The notes: generated by a model not told the origin, from the letters alone. A stretch of DNA of 64,000 nucleotides from Enterococcus aquimarinus (GCF_001885765.1 NZ_JXKD01000005.1:84525-148524), one strand, 5' to 3'. Positions 1 through 10,744 are shown, numbered from the stretch's first letter. A program made the numbers and translations.

Positions 1-1
1 T

Positions 2-148
2 CAAACACTCGTAACGTTGATTACTTGTGGTGAGGCAGCCGGTGTGACGCGGTGGCTTGTTCAAGGAGAGTTATCAGAAATGACTGCGGTGAGTGAGGCA
101 ACCGCCGAAATGCTAGCGGCATTTTCAATGGAACAACAAACTTTTTAG
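2..148 (+). CDS. Class A sortase, C-terminal end only
   Basis: Only the last 48 codons are in the window; the gene begins upstream. The visible peptide carries TLITC followed seven residues later by Arg, which is the TLxTC catalytic-Cys signature and the downstream catalytic Arg of sortases. Sortases are membrane-anchored transpeptidases that cut LPXTG-type sorting signals and attach surface proteins to peptidoglycan. The end of the domain is complete and the gene stops cleanly at TAG, just before a YdbC-like gene. The class (A, housekeeping) is inferred from the spacing around the Cys; substrate preference cannot be judged from this fragment. Confidence 0.8.
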   Translation, partial: QTLVTLITCGEAAGVTRWLVQGELSEMTAVSEATAEMLAAFSMEQQTF

Positions 149-165
149 AAATGAGGCGTAAAGGA

Positions 166-384
166 ATGGCAAAAGAATTTTCATATGAGATCGTCGAAGA
201 AATTGGCGTTTTATCGCAAAACAGTCGAGGGTGGCAAAAAGAATTAAATTTAGTGAGTTGGAATGGCAATCCACCTAAATTTGATTTACGGGATTGGGCT
301 CCAGACCATGAAAAGATGGGGAAAGGTGTCACCCTAAGTAATGACGAATTCGAAGCGTTAAAAAAATTACTACTTTCAATGTAA
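166..384 (+). CDS. YdbC-like small protein (PC4-type nucleic-acid-binding fold)
   Basis: This 72-residue protein matches the YdbC family of Lactobacillales: it has the EELNLVSWNG-like core (here KELNLVSWNG), the RDWAPDHEKMGKG block and a final helix. Family members adopt the PC4 fold and are thought to bind single-stranded nucleic acid; the cellular role is not settled. An in-frame ATG exists at 151, but the start at 166 (MAKEF) fits the family N-terminus and has GAGG about ten bases upstream. It lies between the sortase end and the YicC-family gene, probably co-transcribed. Confidence 0.75.
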   Translation: MAKEFSYEIVEEIGVLSQNSRGWQKELNLVSWNGNPPKFDLRDWAPDHEKMGKGVTLSNDEFEALKKLLLSM

Positions 385-399
385 GGGAGTCAGAAAGCT

Positions 400-1281
400 A
401 TGAAAAGTATGACCGGTTTTGGAAAAGCGATGCGTGTGACAGACGCCTATCAAATCGAAGTCGAAATAAAAAGCGTCAATCACCGTTTTCTAGATGTGCA
501 GTTGCGGACCTCGCGCCAGCTTCATGCCTATGAAAATCAAATTCGTCAAGTAATCAAAGAAACGTTGCATCGTGGACGTGTTGAGGTCTTTGTGACTTTA
601 ACCCAGCGCAGTGATCTTGGTAAAGAAGTCATGATTCATTGGGACTTACTTGAGCAAGTCGTGACGTCGGTGGAGCATGAAATGCAAGCACGTTTTCAAA
701 CGACAATCCAACGAGGCCCTTTTATCGAGAGTCTGCTTGAAAAAGAAACGTTTATGGAAATGAATGAACGAATGACCGATGATGACTCACTTGAGCATCT
801 TTTGCTAGCAGTTGTCACTGAAGCAACGCGAGCGAATGATCAAAGTCGCCAGTTGGAAGGACGAGGGATTTTAAGTGTACTGCAAGAAAATCAACAACTG
901 TTACAACATCAAATCCAAGAATTAAGTCAATTTTTTGCTGCATTTGAACAAGAGTACCAGAGTCGTTTTGAAAAAAAATTGAACGATTATTTAGGTGCGA
1001 CCATCGATCAAGACCGCTTGTTAACAGAAATGGTAATTTTACTAGAACGCAGTGATATTCATGAGGAATTAGATCGACTAACTATTCATTTGGAAAATCT
1101 CCAACAATTATTCGTAAAACCACAGCCGGTGGGGCGGGAATTGGATTTTTTAATTCAAGAAATCAATCGCGAAATCAATACGATTGGCTCAAAATCCACC
1201 GCAATTGAAATGAAGAATATCGTTGTCCAAATGAAGACGATTATTGAAAAAATTCGTGAGCAAGTTCAAAACATTGAATAA
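400..1281 (+). CDS. YicC/YloC family endoribonuclease
   Basis: The 293-residue protein starts with MKSMTGFG, the near-invariant opening of the YicC/YloC family, and ends with the conserved EINREINTIGSKS and IEKIREQVQNIE segments (C-terminal DUF1732 region). E. coli YicC is an endoribonuclease implicated in small-RNA turnover; the Gram-positive homologues are assumed to be RNases too. The middle is coiled-coil-like and glutamine-rich. It lies directly upstream of gmk, the same order as yloC-remA-gmk in Bacillus, but no remA-like gene is present between them here. GGAG sits just upstream of the start. Confidence 0.88.
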   Translation: MKSMTGFGKAMRVTDAYQIEVEIKSVNHRFLDVQLRTSRQLHAYENQIRQVIKETLHRGRVEVFVTLTQRSDLGKEVMIHWDLLEQVVTSVEHEMQARFQTTIQRGPFIESLLEKETFMEMNERMTDDDSLEHLLLAVVTEATRANDQSRQLEGRGILSVLQENQQLLQHQIQELSQFFAAFEQEYQSRFEKKLNDYLGATIDQDRLLTEMVILLERSDIHEELDRLTIHLENLQQLFVKPQPVGRELDFLIQEINREINTIGSKSTAIEMKNIVVQMKTIIEKIREQVQNIE

Positions 1282-1400
1282 TTTGAGTGAAAATTAGCGA
1301 GAAAAGTGGCTTTTTAGTCAGATTTTTGGTATATTATAAGAATTACTGTACATAACAAGAAATAGGTACAAACGTAGGGAAAGTAACTTTAGGAGAATGA

Positions 1401-2027
<627 letters not shown>

Positions 2028-2032
2028 AAACT

Positions 2033-2338
2033 ATGATGTTAAAACCGTCTATCGATGCGTTATTAGATCGAGTAAATTCAAAATATTCATTAGTTATTTT
2101 AGCAAGCAAACGTGCACATGAGTTAGAGGCAGGAGCGGAACCAACTTTGGATTCGTTTGACTCAATTAAACGAGTGGGACAAGCGTTAGAAGAAATTGAG
2201 GCCGAAACCGTTGTGAATGATCCGCATCCAGAAATTAAACGTGCCCGTTTGAAATTGGAAGAAGAAGAACGTCAAGCCCGTAAAGAACAAGAACAAAAAG
2301 AGCTAGAAACAAGAATTCGCCAAGATCATAACGCATAG
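2033..2338 (+). CDS. rpoZ: RNA polymerase omega subunit
   Basis: Small (101 aa) omega subunit that helps RpoC fold and assemble in RNA polymerase. It starts [21 protein letters not shown] and carries the ASKRAHELE motif typical of RpoZ at about residues 24-32. The tail from about residue 75 is a charged Glu/Lys/Gln-rich helix as in other Lactobacillales. It follows gmk by five bases (AGAGGAG upstream), the usual gmk-rpoZ pair, and is closed by an intrinsic terminator. Confidence 0.95.
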   Translation: MMLKPSIDALLDRVNSKYSLVILASKRAHELEAGAEPTLDSFDSIKRVGQALEEIEAETVVNDPHPEIKRARLKLEEEERQARKEQEQKELETRIRQDHNA

Positions 2339-2342
2339 AATC

Positions 2343-2380
2343 GAAAAAAAGTCTGGAGAAGGAATTCCAGACTTTTTCTT
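2343..2380 (+). terminator. Intrinsic terminator after rpoZ
   Basis: AGTCTGGA and TTCCAGACT form a stem with a short loop, followed by TTTTTCTTTT. It separates the yicC-like/gmk/rpoZ group from priA. Confidence 0.85.
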
Positions 2381-2439
2381 TTGCTTTGAAAGACAAACGT
2401 CCGGAACTTTAGTAGAATAAGAAAGAAGGAGGTGGAGCA

Positions 2440-4848
2440 ATGTCTCAGTATGCACAAGTGATTGTCGATGTCCCTACAATGCAGACCGATCAACCGTACA
2501 CGTATCTCGTTCCTGACGAGTGGCAAGCCGTCATTGAATGCGGGATGCGTGTGGAGGTGCCTTTTGGTGAAGGTAATCGACATATTCAAGGCTTCGTGAC
2601 CGCTCTACCAACAGAGTTAGAAGAGTCGACGCTTTCGTTAAAATCATTGATTCGCGTGATTGATTTAGCCCCGGTTGTGAATCAAGAATTGTTACAGCTA
2701 GCGGATTATATGAAAGACGTCACTTTTTCGTTTAAAATTAATTGTCTTCAAACGATGCTGCCAGCTGCGATGAAAGCTGCTTATCAAAAAAAATTTGTCT
2801 TGCTTGATGAGGATCATCCTGTCAAAGAAACCTATTTTTCGCAGAGTAACGAAATTGATTGGGACGTGATCGAAGCTGCAGGAGCGCTAACGTTATTTAA
2901 GCGTTTAAGAGAGCAATCGATTGTGGAACTTCGCTATATCGTCAAAGAAAAGGTCAATAAAAAAATGATTCGCTATGTAAAAAGTCTGGTGACGACAGAA
3001 AATTATTTCGTCTTTAAGGAACAATTACGACCGAATGCGTTGCGCCAACATCAATTATTAGAACAATTAAAAACGACGCCTCGTGAAACGGTGACTTTTT
3101 ATCGCGAAAAAGAGCTGCTAAGTACGCATTTAAAGACGGCTGAAAAAAATGGCTGGCTTTCTTTTGAAGAAGTTGAAAGTTATCGCGATCCTTTTGCGAA
3201 TCATGATTTTCCTAAGACGCTCCCTTGGCAATTGAATACCGAGCAACAACAAGCGGTATCGCGCATTTTAGCTGCGGAGGCGCAAGGGGAAGCGACGACG
3301 TTCTTATTAGAAGGCATTACGGGTAGCGGAAAAACAGAAGTCTACTTGCAATCGATTGCTGAAATCTTGAATAAAGGCAAGACAGCGATGATGTTAGTAC
3401 CAGAGATTGCCTTAACGCCACAGATGGTTCAACGATTTAAGAGTCGTTTCGGCAAGGCGGTCGCCGTCTTACATAGTGGGCTATCGCAAGGTGAAAAATA
3501 CGACGAGTGGCGCAAAATCGAACGCGGTGAGGCACAAGTTGTGGTGGGTGCGCGTTCGGCTGTTTTTGCACCGCTCCAAAAAATTGGTCTTATTATTATT
3601 GATGAAGAACATGAAGCGACCTATAAGCAAGAAGATACGCCACGTTATCATGCCCGTGACCTCGCGATTTGGCGTAGTCAATATCATCACTGTCCAGTGA
3701 TTCTTGGGAGTGCGACGCCTTCGCTAGAATCACGGGCGCGCGCTCAAAAAAAGCGGTATGAACTCTTATACTTAACGCAAAGAGCCCATGAAAATGCGCA
3801 ACTACCGAGCGTTACGATTGTTGATTTGAAAGAAGAGTACGCTCAAAAGAATACGAGTACTTTTTCTCGTTTGCTGCAAGAAAAAATCAGCAATCGCCTG
3901 CAACAAAAAGAGCAAATCGTTCTTTTACTCAATCGGCGCGGCTATTCTTCCTTTATGATGTGTCGCGATTGTGGCTATGTTTTGCCTTGTCCGAATTGTG
4001 ACATTTCGTTAACGCTCCATATGGATGTCAAAAAAATGCGTTGTCACTATTGTGGGCACCAAGAAAATATTCCTAAAAAGTGTCCGGATTGCCAAGGGGA
4101 AAAAATCCGTTATTACGGTACAGGGACTCAAAAAGTAGAGGAAGAATTACAAGCACGTTTTCCGAGTGCGCGGATTTTAAGAATGGATGTTGACACGACA
4201 CGTAAAAAAGGGGCACACGAGAAAATATTAAAAGCCTTTGAAGAACAAGAGGCCGATATTTTACTCGGGACACAAATGATTGCCAAAGGTTTGGATTATC
4301 CTAATATCACGTTAGTTGGCGTGTTAAACGCGGATACTGCGTTAAATCTACCTGACTTTCGTTCAAGTGAGCGGACGTTTCAACTGTTAACCCAAGTGAG
4401 TGGTCGTGCTGGACGCGGCGCAAAACCAGGTGAAGTCATCGTTCAAACCTTTAACCCAGAACACCATAGTATTGTGCTTGCTCAGGCACAAGATTACGAA
4501 GCTTTTTATCAACAAGAAATGATTTTGCGTCATCAAAGTGGCTACCCGCCTTTTTATTTTACGGTAAAAATTACGGTCAGCCATCCAGCAGAACAGGTAG
4601 TCGCGAAAAAAAGTTATCAAATAGCGGAACAGTTAAAGAATGGTTTGAGCCCGGAGAGCCGTATTTTAGGTCCAACACCTAGTGGCATTGCTCGGATCAA
4701 AAATCGATACTATTACCAAATTATTTTAAAATATAAACACGAAGTCCATCTCCACAGAATGTTGCGAGAGATTTTAGAAACAAGTCAAAGTGAACAGCGA
4801 AAAAATTTATATGTGAGTATTGATTACGAACCGTTGAATTTTATTTAA
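2440..4848 (+). CDS. priA: Primosomal replication restart helicase PriA
   Basis: 3'-to-5' superfamily 2 helicase that reloads the replisome at stalled forks. The 802-residue protein has the N-terminal DNA-binding domain, Walker A (GITGSGKTEVY, about residue 291-301), the DEEH box (388-391), a cysteine-rich zinc-binding insertion at about 507-551 with CRDC, CPNC, CHYC and CPDC pairs, and the C-terminal helicase motifs including GRAGRG. The start has AAGGAGGTGG just upstream. It is the first gene of an operon that continues with def and fmt; the gap to def is 16 bases. Confidence 0.97.
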   Translation: MSQYAQVIVDVPTMQTDQPYTYLVPDEWQAVIECGMRVEVPFGEGNRHIQGFVTALPTELEESTLSLKSLIRVIDLAPVVNQELLQLADYMKDVTFSFKINCLQTMLPAAMKAAYQKKFVLLDEDHPVKETYFSQSNEIDWDVIEAAGALTLFKRLREQSIVELRYIVKEKVNKKMIRYVKSLVTTENYFVFKEQLRPNALRQHQLLEQLKTTPRETVTFYREKELLSTHLKTAEKNGWLSFEEVESYRDPFANHDFPKTLPWQLNTEQQQAVSRILAAEAQGEATTFLLEGITGSGKTEVYLQSIAEILNKGKTAMMLVPEIALTPQMVQRFKSRFGKAVAVLHSGLSQGEKYDEWRKIERGEAQVVVGARSAVFAPLQKIGLIIIDEEHEATYKQEDTPRYHARDLAIWRSQYHHCPVILGSATPSLESRARAQKKRYELLYLTQRAHENAQLPSVTIVDLKEEYAQKNTSTFSRLLQEKISNRLQQKEQIVLLLNRRGYSSFMMCRDCGYVLPCPNCDISLTLHMDVKKMRCHYCGHQENIPKKCPDCQGEKIRYYGTGTQKVEEELQARFPSARILRMDVDTTRKKGAHEKILKAFEEQEADILLGTQMIAKGLDYPNITLVGVLNADTALNLPDFRSSERTFQLLTQVSGRAGRGAKPGEVIVQTFNPEHHSIVLAQAQDYEAFYQQEMILRHQSGYPPFYFTVKITVSHPAEQVVAKKSYQIAEQLKNGLSPESRILGPTPSGIARIKNRYYYQIILKYKHEVHLHRMLREILETSQSEQRKNLYVSIDYEPLNFI

Positions 4849-4864
4849 AAAAGGAGCCCTGCTG

Positions 4865-5356
4865 ATGCGTTATCCAATTATTATTCACCCTAACGATAAA
4901 TTACGAAAACCTTCCAAGCGTGTAACGGAAATCACCGATGAATTACTCGCTTTACTGGATGATCTCCATGAAACAATGATTGCTCATGATGGGATTGGCA
5001 TCGCCGCCCCTCAAGTTGGCAAAAATATCCAAGTTGCACTAGTAGAAGTCGATGAAGGCGATCTATTTGAACTGATTAATCCTGAAATTATTTCTGCGAA
5101 AGGTGAGAGCATTGACGTGGAAGGTTGTCTGAGTATCCCGCATACTTATGGGACCGTCAAACGAGCTGATGAGCTTGTCGTTCGCTATTACGACCGAGAA
5201 GGTGACGAAATGGAAGTCGAAGCGTATGGCTATTTAGCACGCGCCTTTCAACATGAAATCGATCACTTACAAGGGAAATTATTTATCGATCAGATGATTG
5301 AACCAATTGCAGAAGAAGATTTAGAAAAATATATGGAGGAACATCTCGATGACTAA
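4865..5356 (+). CDS. def: Peptide deformylase
   Basis: Fe2+/Zn2+ enzyme that removes the formyl group from the N-terminal Met of nascent proteins. All three motifs are present: GIGIAAPQ (residues 43-50), EGCLS (86-90, metal ligand Cys88) and HEIDH (130-134, metal ligands His130 and His134, catalytic Glu131). The 163-residue length marks a type I-like enzyme, without the insertions of the longer type II forms. It overlaps fmt by eight bases, so formylation and deformylation of initiator Met are translated together. Confidence 0.96.
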   Translation: MRYPIIIHPNDKLRKPSKRVTEITDELLALLDDLHETMIAHDGIGIAAPQVGKNIQVALVEVDEGDLFELINPEIISAKGESIDVEGCLSIPHTYGTVKRADELVVRYYDREGDEMEVEAYGYLARAFQHEIDHLQGKLFIDQMIEPIAEEDLEKYMEEHLDD

Positions 5357-6302
5357 ACTAATTTTTATGGGAACCCCTCAATTTTCAGTCCCGATTTTAG
5401 AAGCCCTTGTGGCACAAGCGTATGACGTGGTAGCCGTTGTGACCCAACCCGATCGTCCTGTAGGTCGTAAGCGGGTCATTACACCGACACCCGTGAAGGA
5501 AGCCGCGATTCGTTTGGGGCTGCCAGTTTTTCAACCTGAAAAAATTAGTGGTTCACCCGAAATGGCTGAGATCATGGCGTTAGAAGCGGATATCATTGTG
5601 ACGGCAGCGTTTGGTCAATTTTTACCCGATGCTCTGTTAAAAGCACCTAAAAAAGGCGCGATTAATGTTCATGCTTCCTTATTGCCAAAATATCGCGGAG
5701 GCGCACCGGTTCATTTTGCCATTATGGCAGGAGAAAAAGAAACAGGTGTCACCATCATGGAAATGATTAAGAAGATGGATGCAGGTGGCATTTATGCGCA
5801 AAAATCATTACCCATTACGAAAAAAGATGATGTGGGTATAATGTTTGATAAATTAAGTCTTTTAGGGCGGGATTTATTACTAGAAACCTTACCGAAAATT
5901 CTTAGCGGAGAATTACAACCAGTTCCGCAAGAGGAACAGTTAGCCACTTTCTCACCAAATATTACACGAGAACAAGAAGTGATTGATTGGCAGCAGACAG
6001 CGGAAATGATTGATTGTCAAGTTCGCGGTATGCGTCCGTGGCCGATTGCGTATACGACGTATCAAGGGGACCGTTGGAAAATTTTAGCGGTGACGCCGCT
6101 AGAAGAAACGACGACGCACGCTCCGGGAACGATCATTGAGCGCGATAAAAAAACGTTGAAAATTGCTTGCGGTGACGGAACGGTTTTATCGATTGAAACG
6201 TTACAACCAGCTGGCAAAGGGTTGTTAGGGATCGCTGAATTTTTAAATGGTAGCGGCCAAAAAGTTGCAGTCATGCAAAAGGTGGGACAAGATGACGAAT
6301 AA
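5349..6302 (+). CDS. fmt: Methionyl-tRNA formyltransferase
   Basis: Transfers a formyl group from 10-formyl-THF to Met-tRNAi. The 317-residue protein has the FMGTPQFSVP opening, the catalytic HASLLPKYRGGAP motif at about residues 108-120 and the C-terminal OB-like tRNA-binding domain from about 205. The start codon lies inside the end of def with GGAGGA upstream, and the stop overlaps the start of rsmB by 11 bases, showing tight translational coupling. Confidence 0.97.
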   Translation: MTKLIFMGTPQFSVPILEALVAQAYDVVAVVTQPDRPVGRKRVITPTPVKEAAIRLGLPVFQPEKISGSPEMAEIMALEADIIVTAAFGQFLPDALLKAPKKGAINVHASLLPKYRGGAPVHFAIMAGEKETGVTIMEMIKKMDAGGIYAQKSLPITKKDDVGIMFDKLSLLGRDLLLETLPKILSGELQPVPQEEQLATFSPNITREQEVIDWQQTAEMIDCQVRGMRPWPIAYTTYQGDRWKILAVTPLEETTTHAPGTIIERDKKTLKIACGDGTVLSIETLQPAGKGLLGIAEFLNGSGQKVAVMQKVGQDDE

Positions 6303-7644
6303 ACAAACCAAAAGAACGGTCCGTTATGTCGCTTTAGAAGCCTTAGAAAGGGTGACAAAAGGCGGGGCCTATTCAAATCTTCTCTTACGGGAATTAATGA
6401 ATCAGGGACGGTTAAATGAAAAAGATGGCCGATTATTAACCGAGCTCGTTTATGGCACGATTGCCCGTCAACTGCTCTTAGATTATTATTTAATGCCGTT
6501 TACTAAGCAAGCAAAAAAAGTGGATGGTTGGGTCCAAAATCTATTGCGCTTGTCACTTTATCAACTCCTATATCTTGATAAAGTTCCAAGTCATGCCATT
6601 TTGAACGAAGCAGTGGAAATTGCGAAAACTCGTGGTAATATAGGAATAAGTAAATTTGTGAATGGTGTTTTGCGTAACGTCCAACGTCAAGGTGTTCCAG
6701 CGTTAAGTCAAATCGAAAACCCGATTGAGCGATTAAGTATTGAAATCAGTATGCCACAGTGGCTGGTTGAGAAATTTGTTCATCAAATCGGATTTGAACA
6801 GACACGGGCATTTGGTCTTTCATTATTTGAAGCAAGCCATTTAAGCGGTCGCGTCAACACCAATCTCTTGAGTCGTGAAGCAGCAATCGAGACGCTTACG
6901 CTCGAAGGATTTGAAGTGGAAGAAAGTCAAATCAGTCCGTATGGCATTGTCGGCAAAAAAGGATTTTTAGCGGGCAGTCGCTTGTTTGCAGAAGGCCAAT
7001 TGACCATTCAAGATGAGAGTTCGATGCTCGTTGCGCCAACGCTTCAAATCGAAGCTCATCACCAGGTACTGGACGCGTGTGCCGCACCAGGTGGTAAAAC
7101 GACTCACATGGCGACCTTTTTAAAGGCAGAACAAGGTGGAAAAGTGACGGCTCTAGACATTCATGCGCATAAAGTGCGATTGGTAGAAGAAAACGCCCAA
7201 CGATTGCATGTGGCGGATGTGGTAGAAACAAAAGTACTGGATGCACGCTTAGTAAATCAAACGTTTGCGCCAGAGACCTTCGATCGTATTTTGGTGGATG
7301 CTCCTTGTTCAGGACTCGGCTTAATGCGCCGTAAACCAGATATTAAATATAGTAAAAAACCAAGTGATTTTACCCAATTACCGCTGATCCAAATGGCGAT
7401 TTTGGAAAGTGTTGCCCCAACTTTAAAAGCGGGTGGCTTATTAGTTTATAGTACTTGTACGATTATTCCTGAAGAAAACCAAATGGTGGTGTCGCAGTTT
7501 TTAAGTCATCATCCGGAATTCGAATTAGTGCCACTAGCTGTCTCGCCAGTCCTGGCAAATAGTCTGACAGATGAGATGCTCACACTCTATCCCCAAACAT
7601 TTTTAACAGATGGTTTTTTTATTAGTTGTTTACGCAAAAAGTGA
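6292..7644 (+). CDS. rsmB: 16S rRNA (cytosine-967-C5)-methyltransferase RsmB
   Basis: SAM-dependent m5C methyltransferase acting on 16S rRNA. The N-terminal part (about 1-140) is the NusB-like RNA-binding domain; the SAM-binding LDACAAPGGKT is near 259-270; the two catalytic cysteines lie in DAPCSGLG (near 337) and YSTCTI (near 386). A longer reading frame opens at 6247, but ATG 6292 (MTNKQTKR) has AAGGTGGG upstream and the expected N-terminus, giving 450 residues. It overlaps the end of fmt and is followed after 15 bases by the phosphatase gene. Confidence 0.96.
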   Translation: MTNKQTKRTVRYVALEALERVTKGGAYSNLLLRELMNQGRLNEKDGRLLTELVYGTIARQLLLDYYLMPFTKQAKKVDGWVQNLLRLSLYQLLYLDKVPSHAILNEAVEIAKTRGNIGISKFVNGVLRNVQRQGVPALSQIENPIERLSIEISMPQWLVEKFVHQIGFEQTRAFGLSLFEASHLSGRVNTNLLSREAAIETLTLEGFEVEESQISPYGIVGKKGFLAGSRLFAEGQLTIQDESSMLVAPTLQIEAHHQVLDACAAPGGKTTHMATFLKAEQGGKVTALDIHAHKVRLVEENAQRLHVADVVETKVLDARLVNQTFAPETFDRILVDAPCSGLGLMRRKPDIKYSKKPSDFTQLPLIQMAILESVAPTLKAGGLLVYSTCTIIPEENQMVVSQFLSHHPEFELVPLAVSPVLANSLTDEMLTLYPQTFLTDGFFISCLRKK

Positions 7645-7659
7645 CGAGGTGAAAAAAGA

Positions 7660-8400
7660 ATGGAAGTATATTTCCAAAGTGATATAGGCAAAAGAAGAAA
7701 GAGTAATCAGGACTATACGGCAACTTTCACGAATCAAAAAAATCAACTCCTCGCTTTATTAGCAGACGGCATGGGGGGGCATCAAGCAGGCGATATCGCG
7801 AGTCGCCAAGCGGTTGAAGAAATCGGTATTGCTTGGGAAGCCACCACGATTGATGATAGTGAAAAAGCGGTCCAGTGGTTTCTGCAACACATTCAACAAG
7901 CCAATCAGAGGATTTTTGAAAAAGGTCAATCCCAACCAACCTTAAGTGGGATGGGGACAACACTAGAAGTTGTGACCCTTTTAGACAATCACCTCGCCTT
8001 AGCGCATGTGGGCGATAGCCGGATTTATTTATTTAGAGAGCAACGCTTGATTGCGTTAACGGAAGATCATTCGCTAGTGAACGCACTCTTAAAATCGGGT
8101 GAGATTACCCAAGAAATGGCAGAAAACCATCCAAGAAAAAATATTATTACCCGCTCACTGGGAATGCCAGGGAGCTTAGAGGTAGATGTGGCGATTCATA
8201 AAATTGAAGATCACGATCAATTGTTATTATGTTCAGATGGGTTAACGAATATGGTTTCGGAACCAAAAATTGCCCAAATCTTACTGGAAGCAGCCTCATT
8301 GCAAGATGCCAGTCAACGATTAATTGAGGAAGCCAATGCAAAGGGTGGTTTAGACAATATTACCGTGTTATTAATTGATGTAGGGGGGGAAAGTCAATGA
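7660..8400 (+). CDS. stp: PP2C-type Ser/Thr protein phosphatase (Stp/PrpC/IreP)
   Basis: Mn2+-dependent phosphatase that reverses phosphorylation by the neighbouring PASTA kinase. Motifs of the PPM family are all visible: [12 protein letters not shown] at 7-18, [11 protein letters not shown] near 36-46, AHVGDSRIY near 113-121, the CSDGLTN segment and the final [10 protein letters not shown]. The 246-residue length is typical. Its stop overlaps the kinase start by four bases (ATGA), the standard phosphatase-kinase pair; in E. faecalis the homologues are called IreP and IreK. Confidence 0.95.
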   Translation: MEVYFQSDIGKRRKSNQDYTATFTNQKNQLLALLADGMGGHQAGDIASRQAVEEIGIAWEATTIDDSEKAVQWFLQHIQQANQRIFEKGQSQPTLSGMGTTLEVVTLLDNHLALAHVGDSRIYLFREQRLIALTEDHSLVNALLKSGEITQEMAENHPRKNIITRSLGMPGSLEVDVAIHKIEDHDQLLLCSDGLTNMVSEPKIAQILLEAASLQDASQRLIEEANAKGGLDNITVLLIDVGGESQ

Positions 8401-10601
8401 TTGAACTAGGTAAAAAATTAAATGGTCGCTATTTGATTCTAGGCACAATTGGTAGTGGCGGTATGGCAAATGTTTTTCTTGCGAAGGATTTAATTCTTGA
8501 TCGAGAAGTTGCGGTTAAAGTGCTCCGTTTTGACTTCCAAAATGATCAAACGGCGATTCGTCGTTTTCAAAGAGAAGCCCTTGCAGCCACTGAGCTGGTT
8601 CATCCGAACATCGTGTCGGTGTATGACGTTGGCGAAGAAGATGGCATGCAGTATCTCGTGATGGAATATGTCAAAGGGATGGATCTAAAACGCTACATTC
8701 AAACGCAATATCCAATTCCTTATCGCACCGTCGTTGATATCATGCAACAAATTTTATCAGCGATTGATTTAGCGCATCATCACCGAATTATTCATCGCGA
8801 TTTAAAACCGCAAAATATTTTAATGGATGAAAACGGGACGGTCAAAATTGCCGACTTTGGGATTGCGATTGCATTATCCGAAACATCGATTACGCAAACA
8901 AATTCGATGCTTGGTTCGGTCCATTATTTATCACCTGAGCAAGCAAGAGGGAGTATGGCAACGAATCAGTCCGATATTTATGCTTTAGGGATTATTTTGT
9001 ACGAAATGTTAACGGGGAAAGTGCCATTTGATGGCGAATCGGCGGTAACGATTGCGCTGAAACATTTCCAAGAAGAAGTGCCTTCCTTGCGCTTGTATGA
9101 TCAAAATCTGCCACAATCATTAGAAAATGTCGTTTTGAGAGCGACAGCGAAAGAAACGGCGGATCGTTACCAAAGTGCGGATGAAATGCGTCACGACTTA
9201 GATACTGTTTTATCAACAGACCGATTAAATGAACCGCGCTGGGAAGGAAATGCTTTAGCAGCAGGTGAAACGATTATTATTACGCCGATTACGGCAGAAA
9301 CACCGATGCCAAAAGCGTTTAAAGACATGCCAACGCCAGCGGTTGAACCTGAACCGGAAGTCGCGGAAGCGCCGAAGAAAAAGAAGAAAAAATGGTGGAT
9401 TTGGTTGCTCGTTATGGTAGCCCTTGTTTTGAGCGTGGGTGCGATCATGGTTTTCAGTGGCCGTGGCCAACAAGTAACGGTTCCTGATGTCACGGAATTG
9501 ACCGAGGATGAAGCGCGCGCGCAATTGGAAGCGGCTGGCTTAGTCGTAGCGGACGACGTGAAAGAAATCGTGAGTGAAGAGATCGACAAAGGTTTAGTCG
9601 TCAAAACAAATCCCGCGAAAAATGCCCAAGTCAAAAAAGACAAAGAAGTCATTTTGTATCTAAGTAGCGGGGAAAATATGATTAAAATGCCTGATTTTAC
9701 TGGCGTGCGATTGATTGATGCAAAACGTGAGCTACGGAATTTAGATTTTGTGGATCGAAATATTACTGCTGTTGAAGCCTATGATGACAGCGTGCCAGAA
9801 GGTGAAATTATTGAACAAACACCGGAGTCGGGCACAGAAGTCAATCCGCAAGAAAGCGAAGTAGAGTTCACTGTTAGTAAAGGAAAAGAACCTGTCCGAA
9901 TGGTTGATTTAACAGGGAATACGCGCGAAAGTGCTCGGGAGAACTTGGAGACGCTTGGTTTGGGGAGTAATCCAATTGAATTTGAAGAAGCTTATAGTAG
10001 TGACTTTGCTCAAGGAACCGTCATGGCGCAAGACCCAAGTGTGGGAGAAGACGCGATTCCTGGTAAAACGACGATTACCCTAACGATTAGTAAAGGGGAA
10101 GAGTTAGTGAAGGTTCCTGACGTGATTAACCAAACGTTGGAAGCGGCGAAAAAATTATTAGCAGATGAAGGATTAGAAGCTGTACCAACGGAAGAGTATG
10201 ATGATACCGTTGAAAAAGATCGGATTATTGCGGTACAACCGGGTGTTGGTGAAGAAGTATCCAAAGAGACACGTGTAAACGTTACGGTCTCAAAAGGGAA
10301 AAAACCACAAGAATCCCAAGAAAGTGAAGCGGTCACGAAAAACTTTACAGTAAATGTCCAAGCGACTTTTAATCCAAATGGCACGCCAGAACAAATGGTG
10401 ACAGTACTGTTAACGGATGAAAATGGGACAAGACGACAAGTGTCTCAAATCTCTTTGAATTCAAGTAATAGTTCCCAAAATTTAGCAATCGCAGTCACGG
10501 TTTTAGAAGGGGAGTCCGCAACCATCTATGTTCAACGCGATGACGGTGAAGAAATTAGTCAAGTCGTGAACGGTGCTACGACCTTGCAAGTCCCTTTTTA
10601 G
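8397..10601 (+). CDS. prkC: PASTA-domain Ser/Thr protein kinase (PrkC/StkP/IreK)
   Basis: Membrane kinase that senses cell-wall precursors and controls division and envelope stress. Residues 1-270 are the kinase: GSGGMANV loop (20-26), catalytic Lys41, HRDLKPQN (133-140), DFG (153-155) and a Thr-rich activation loop (163-168). A Lys-rich stretch and one membrane helix follow at about 325-353. Four PASTA repeats lie outside (about 360-640), each ending in an SKGKE-like or SSGEN turn. A further Ser/Asn-rich beta-type domain of about 95 residues closes the protein. A terminator follows directly; the usual rsgA-rpe-thiN genes are absent from this position. Confidence 0.96.
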   Translation: MIELGKKLNGRYLILGTIGSGGMANVFLAKDLILDREVAVKVLRFDFQNDQTAIRRFQREALAATELVHPNIVSVYDVGEEDGMQYLVMEYVKGMDLKRYIQTQYPIPYRTVVDIMQQILSAIDLAHHHRIIHRDLKPQNILMDENGTVKIADFGIAIALSETSITQTNSMLGSVHYLSPEQARGSMATNQSDIYALGIILYEMLTGKVPFDGESAVTIALKHFQEEVPSLRLYDQNLPQSLENVVLRATAKETADRYQSADEMRHDLDTVLSTDRLNEPRWEGNALAAGETIIITPITAETPMPKAFKDMPTPAVEPEPEVAEAPKKKKKKWWIWLLVMVALVLSVGAIMVFSGRGQQVTVPDVTELTEDEARAQLEAAGLVVADDVKEIVSEEIDKGLVVKTNPAKNAQVKKDKEVILYLSSGENMIKMPDFTGVRLIDAKRELRNLDFVDRNITAVEAYDDSVPEGEIIEQTPESGTEVNPQESEVEFTVSKGKEPVRMVDLTGNTRESARENLETLGLGSNPIEFEEAYSSDFAQGTVMAQDPSVGEDAIPGKTTITLTISKGEELVKVPDVINQTLEAAKKLLADEGLEAVPTEEYDDTVEKDRIIAVQPGVGEEVSKETRVNVTVSKGKKPQESQESEAVTKNFTVNVQATFNPNGTPEQMVTVLLTDENGTRRQVSQISLNSSNSSQNLAIAVTVLEGESATIYVQRDDGEEISQVVNGATTLQVPF

Positions 10602-10617
10602 AAAATCTATAACATTT

Positions 10618-10665
10618 AAAAGCTTGATATGCCAAGGATTCGTTTGGGATATCAAGCTTTTTTCT
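10618..10665 (+). terminator. Intrinsic terminator of the priA-prkC operon
   Basis: AAGCTTGATAT pairs with ATATCAAGCTT around a 15-20 base loop, followed by TTTTTT. Confidence 0.88.
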
Positions 10666-10685
10666 CGTGGGTTAACCCCTTCTCC

Positions 10686-10734
10686 TTTTCAAGTGAGGAA
10701 AAATTCAGTATAATGAAGGTCAATATTAGTCAAG
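10686..10734 (+). promoter_or_regulatory. ctsR-clpC promoter with CtsR operator
   Basis: A -10 box TATAAT lies at 10709-10714, with a weak -35 (TTTTCA, 10686-10691) 17 bases upstream. Directly after the -10, GGTCAAT (10718-10724), three bases and AGTCAAG (10728-10734) form the tandem heptad typical of CtsR boxes; each half matches the RGTCAA core. The operator covers the expected transcription start, consistent with autorepression of ctsR-clpC. Confidence 0.85.
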
Positions 10735-10744
10735 GAGGGTACGA

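Noticed and set aside
2326..2589. Minus-strand open frame across the rpoZ-priA gap
   Set aside because: It reads the terminator and the priA start backwards and has no ribosome site.
9191..9652. Long minus-strand open frame within prkC
   Set aside because: Shadow of a real kinase gene; low-complexity Ser/Thr/Ala translation.
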